A stretch of DNA of 64,000 bases from JANWHQ01 sp963775275 (GTDB taxonomy: Bacteria > Pseudomonadota > Alphaproteobacteria > Caulobacterales > Caulobacteraceae), in contig CAVZII010000005.1 in assembly GCA_963775275.1 (NCBI GenBank), positions 620,001 to 684,000 on the forward strand, in the 5' to 3' direction. A model generated the notes under the pieces. The model saw only the letters and a list, made by a program, of their open reading frames with translations, searched no databases and had not been told where the DNA came from. This document shows, in pieces, positions 61,318 through 64,000 of the stretch (position 1 is its first letter; each line of letters starts with the position of its first letter). Both the position numbers and the translations under genes were made by a program.

Positions 61318-61469
61318 GGGCGCCGGCGCCCCAAGCGAGAGGAAGGGATATATATAGGGAGCTTCGTCCAAGGATCGGACACCGCCTTTGCTCCAGGCAG
61401 GCCAAGCCCGGTGTCGTCGGTCGCGGTCACTTCGCCCGCGCCGAACAGCGAAAAGGAAGGGCGCGCGTC

Positions 61470-62120
61470 ATGCCTTACAATCTCGACATACCAGGGTGGA
61501 TGCCCGAGCCCGAGCTGAAGATACTCGAGCGACTGGCGCGCGGGATTCCCGCCGGCGGGGCGATGGTCGAGGTCGGGCCGTTCTGCGGCCGATCATCCTG
61601 GTGCTGGTCCAAGTCGGCGGCGCAGGACGTTTCCGTCACGTGCATCGACATCTGGGACCCGCTGGAACATCCCTATTCTCCACCGACCAAGACGGGTGAG
61701 GGCGCCATTTCGGATGAGGATTACGGCAAGACGTCCAAAGAGAAGGGAAATTGGGGAACGCTGGAGAATTTCCTTTATTACACCAAAGACTGTCACAATA
61801 TCACGGCCCTGAAGGGGAGGAGTCCAGACGATTTCCTCGACTGGCCGATGGATAGTCTGGATCTGGTGTTTCTGGATGGCGTTCACCACAATCCATTCTT
61901 CCACGCCGACGTGGTGCATTGGTTTCCGCGGGTGAAGCCGGGAGGGATGCTTTGCGGTGACGACTGCGCCAGAACCCACCCCGACGTGCTGTGGACCATC
62001 GACGACTTCTGCAAGGAGCTGGGCATCCCGTTCACCGTCGAGCGACGCATCTGGATGCTGAGGCGGCCAGTGGGGACCTCGCGGGTTGCCAAGACGCCTG
62101 TGAGCGCCTATTCGATCTAG
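61470..62120 (+). CDS. Class I SAM-dependent methyltransferase-like protein
   Basis: A 216-residue protein with a Rossmann methyltransferase core: MVEVGPFCGRSSW (motif I), VTCIDIWDP (motif II), then SLDLVFLDGVHHNPFFHADV and VKPGGMLCGDD. This is the Methyltransf_24 pattern used in O-methylation and polysaccharide or natural-product tailoring. Its GC content is lower and its codon use differs from its neighbours, a hint of recent arrival. GGAAGG lies before ATG 61470. It sits opposite the JmjC fusion gene. Confidence 0.82.
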   Translation: MPYNLDIPGWMPEPELKILERLARGIPAGGAMVEVGPFCGRSSWCWSKSAAQDVSVTCIDIWDPLEHPYSPPTKTGEGAISDEDYGKTSKEKGNWGTLENFLYYTKDCHNITALKGRSPDDFLDWPMDSLDLVFLDGVHHNPFFHADVVHWFPRVKPGGMLCGDDCARTHPDVLWTIDDFCKELGIPFTVERRIWMLRRPVGTSRVAKTPVSAYSI

Positions 62121-62249
62121 AGTTGTCTGACTGCCGAAAAATTCTACATATGGTAAAGCAACCTTAAGTATATCGTTGCGTTCCGTCTAAACTCCCGGGG
62201 GTTGGCCACTCGTCGCCTTCCTCTGAAGGAGGGGCCTGGGCGGTGCCAT

Positions 62250-63921
62250 GTGACAAGATACTATCTGCTGACCCTGGTCGTTCTGGCTGCCGGCCAGAGC
62301 GCGCTGGCCCAACCCGCCGGCGTGAGCGCAGGCAGCCAACTCCAGCAGGTCCCGCGGGCGCCGGCTGAGCCCAGGTCGATCCCGGACATCCGCGTCGAGC
62401 GCGGCCAGGCGCCGTCGACTCCGGGCCCCGCCGGGCCCCGGTTCGTGGTCAAGTCGCTGCACGTGACGGGCGCGACCCGCTTCACCGAGGCGGAGCTGAT
62501 CGCGGCGACGGGATTCCAGCCCGGCGCCGAGATGGACCTGGCGGGTCTGCGCACCCTGGCCGCCCGTATTTCGGATTTCTACGATCGCCACGGGTACTTC
62601 CTCGCCCAGGCCTATGTGCCCGCCCAGGACGTCGAAGGCGGGACCGTGACGATCGCGGTGATCGAAGGCCGCTATGGCAAGGTCGGGCTCAACAACCACA
62701 CCCATGTCTCCAACGCCCTGGCCCACAGCATGCTGGCGGGCCTGGACGCCGGCGACGTGGTCGCGACTGCGCCGCTGGAGCGGCGGCTGCTGCTGCTGTC
62801 GGACCTGCCGGGGGTGAAGGTGCAGTCGACCCTGCAGCCAGGCGAGGCGGTGGGGACTTCCGACCTGACCGTCAGCCTGTTGCCGGGGCGCCGCGTGACC
62901 GGCAGCCTCGAGGCCGACAATGCAGGAAATCCCTACACCGGGACCTATCGGGGCGGCGGCACGCTGAACCTGAACGAGCTCACCGGTCAGGGCGACATGG
63001 CGAGCGTACGCTTCCTGACCGCAGGGTCCGGCTTCAACTACGTGCGGGGCGCCTATCAGGCGCATCTGCAGGACGCGACCTTGGGCGTGGCCTATGCCCA
63101 TCTGACCTATCGGCTCGGCGGGCGCTTCTCACCGCTGGATGCGAGCGGGACGGCGGACATCGCCAGCCTCTACGGCAGCTATCCCCTGATCCGTTCGCGC
63201 GACACCAACCTCGATGTCCACCTGCAATTCGACGCCAGGTCCTTCCATGACAAGGTCGGCGCGACCTCGTTCGTGGCGGACAGGACCGCCCGCGTCGTCA
63301 TCGTGGGGCTGACCGGCGATCACCACGACCGGCTCCTGGGCGGCGGCTGGACCTCCTATTCGGTCAGCTGGGCGTTCGGCGACCTCCACATCAAGACGCC
63401 GTCGGTTCGGGCCGAAGACGCCCTCACCGCGCGGACCAACGGCGCCTACAATAAATTCTCGTTCGACCTCGCCCGGCTGCAACAGGTGGCCGGGCCCCTG
63501 TCGCTCTACGGCGAGGCGCGAGGGCAGTTGGCGTCGAAGAACCTCGAACTCTTCAGAGAAGATGGAGCTCGGCGGCGCCTATGGCGTGCGGGCCTACCCT
63601 GAAGGCGAGGCCTATGGCGACCAGGGCTACATCCTGACCGCCGAAGCCAGGCTGAACCTGACGGCGCTGTCGCGGCGCATGCCCGGCCAGCTGCAGGCGG
63701 CCGTGTTCGTCGACCATGGCTCGGTGACCCTCGACAAGTCTCCGTGGGTCGCGGGCCGCAATCACCGGACGCTGAGCGCCGCCGGCGTCGGCCTGAGCTG
63801 GGCGGACAACCGTGGCCTCCTGATCAGTGCCTCCTACGCCTTCAAGCTGGGCGGCGGACGGGCCCTCTCGGCGCCGGATCGATCCGGCCGATTCTGGATC
63901 CGGCTCTCGAAGCTCTTCTGA
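62250..63921 (+). pseudogene. TpsB/ShlB-type outer-membrane transporter (one frameshift)
   Basis: A two-partner secretion pore of about 556 residues. The signal peptide is LLTLVVLAAGQSALAQ. The POTRA domain contains FVVKSLHVTGATRFTEAELI and YFLAQAYVPAQDVEGGTVTI. The barrel follows, with motif-like GSLEADNAGNPYTGTYRGGG and the C-terminal FWIRLSKLF ending in Phe. A single extra A near 63547 breaks the frame; removing it links NLDSSEKMELGG and the final barrel strands. The GTG at 62250 is the likely start after an off-centre GGAGGGG. The next frame at 63966 may be its substrate TpsA. Confidence 0.85.
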
Positions 63922-63965
63922 CGGAGACCTTGGCACGCTTGGCGTCAAGTACAGGAACAACTCCC

Positions 63966-64000
63966 ATGGATGCCACCCTTCGCCTGTCAGCACTTCCCCG
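63966..64000 (+). CDS. Start of the next gene, possible TpsA exoprotein (cut by window edge)
   Basis: ATG 63966 begins MDATLRLSALP and runs off the window. It lies 44 bp after the TpsB-like gene, the place where the secreted TpsA partner usually is, and the opening residues could start a signal peptide. Eleven codons do not allow more. Confidence 0.3.
   Translation, partial: MDATLRLSALP

Overview
The window is high-GC DNA from an alphaproteobacterium, most likely a member of the Caulobacterales close to Phenylobacterium or Caulobacter. The main pointers are the phyK-sigT-nepR/phyR order of the general stress response (GSR) locus, GGAAC-N16/17-CGTT EcfG-type promoters, two DUF1328 genes, a HrcA/CIRCE-type groESL operon and a persulfide-responsive BigR module. 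No tRNA, rRNA or CRISPR array was seen.

Layout. 1-6.5 kb: GSR core (PhyK sensor, SigT, NepR, PhyR) followed by a cluster of small envelope proteins, a candidate sRNA and a lipid kinase/phosphoesterase operon, nearly all preceded by good EcfG-type promoters. 6.5-11.3 kb, minus strand: a broken gene for an NLR-like protein with TIR, NACHT NTPase, pentapeptide repeats and 14 near-identical WD40 units. 11.7-14.2 kb: an Ala-rich lipoprotein, a frameshifted terminase-small-subunit-like gene, DUF1203 and a second DUF1328 gene with an EcfG promoter. 14.4-18.5 kb: a polysaccharide sugar operon (Ugd, phosphohexomutase, KdsD). 18.7-23.6 kb: POT transporter, GpmA, RibD-like deaminase, SuhB, SRAP. 24-26 kb: groESL. 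26.2-32.6 kb: unknown exported protein, SDR/TetR pair with a palindromic operator, a nucleotidyltransferase gene split by a CTAG-bounded hairpin element, and a VapBC-like pair. 32.7-35.5 kb: persulfide/sulfur module. 35.5-51.3 kb: TadA, RluB-like, oxidoreductases, four tandem MFS genes, a hybrid kinase and an ABC-2 exporter. 51.44-55.56 kb: a 4.1-kb IS1-family transposon with 22-bp terminal inverted repeats, a possible 8-bp target duplication and five passenger genes resembling toxin-antitoxin or regulatory modules. 55.7-64 kb: aldo/keto reductase, two more MFS genes, a DUF6065-JmjC fusion, a methyltransferase and a two-partner-secretion transporter.

How it fits together. The left end reads as a compact GSR island: PhyK/PhyR release SigT from NepR, and SigT should then transcribe itself, phyR, the sRNA and the envelope genes nearby. 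The accessory layer is the most unusual part: a probable immune-type NLR gene with a recently expanded recognition array, an IS1 element carrying TA-like cargo, and small hairpin elements sitting in a stress-gene leader and inside a coding gene.

Caution. Several genes carry single-base indels (sigT, the NLR gene in about ten places, the terminase-like gene, two transposon genes, the TPS transporter). Core genes are intact. The clustering in accessory genes suggests decay, but assembly error cannot be excluded from sequence alone.
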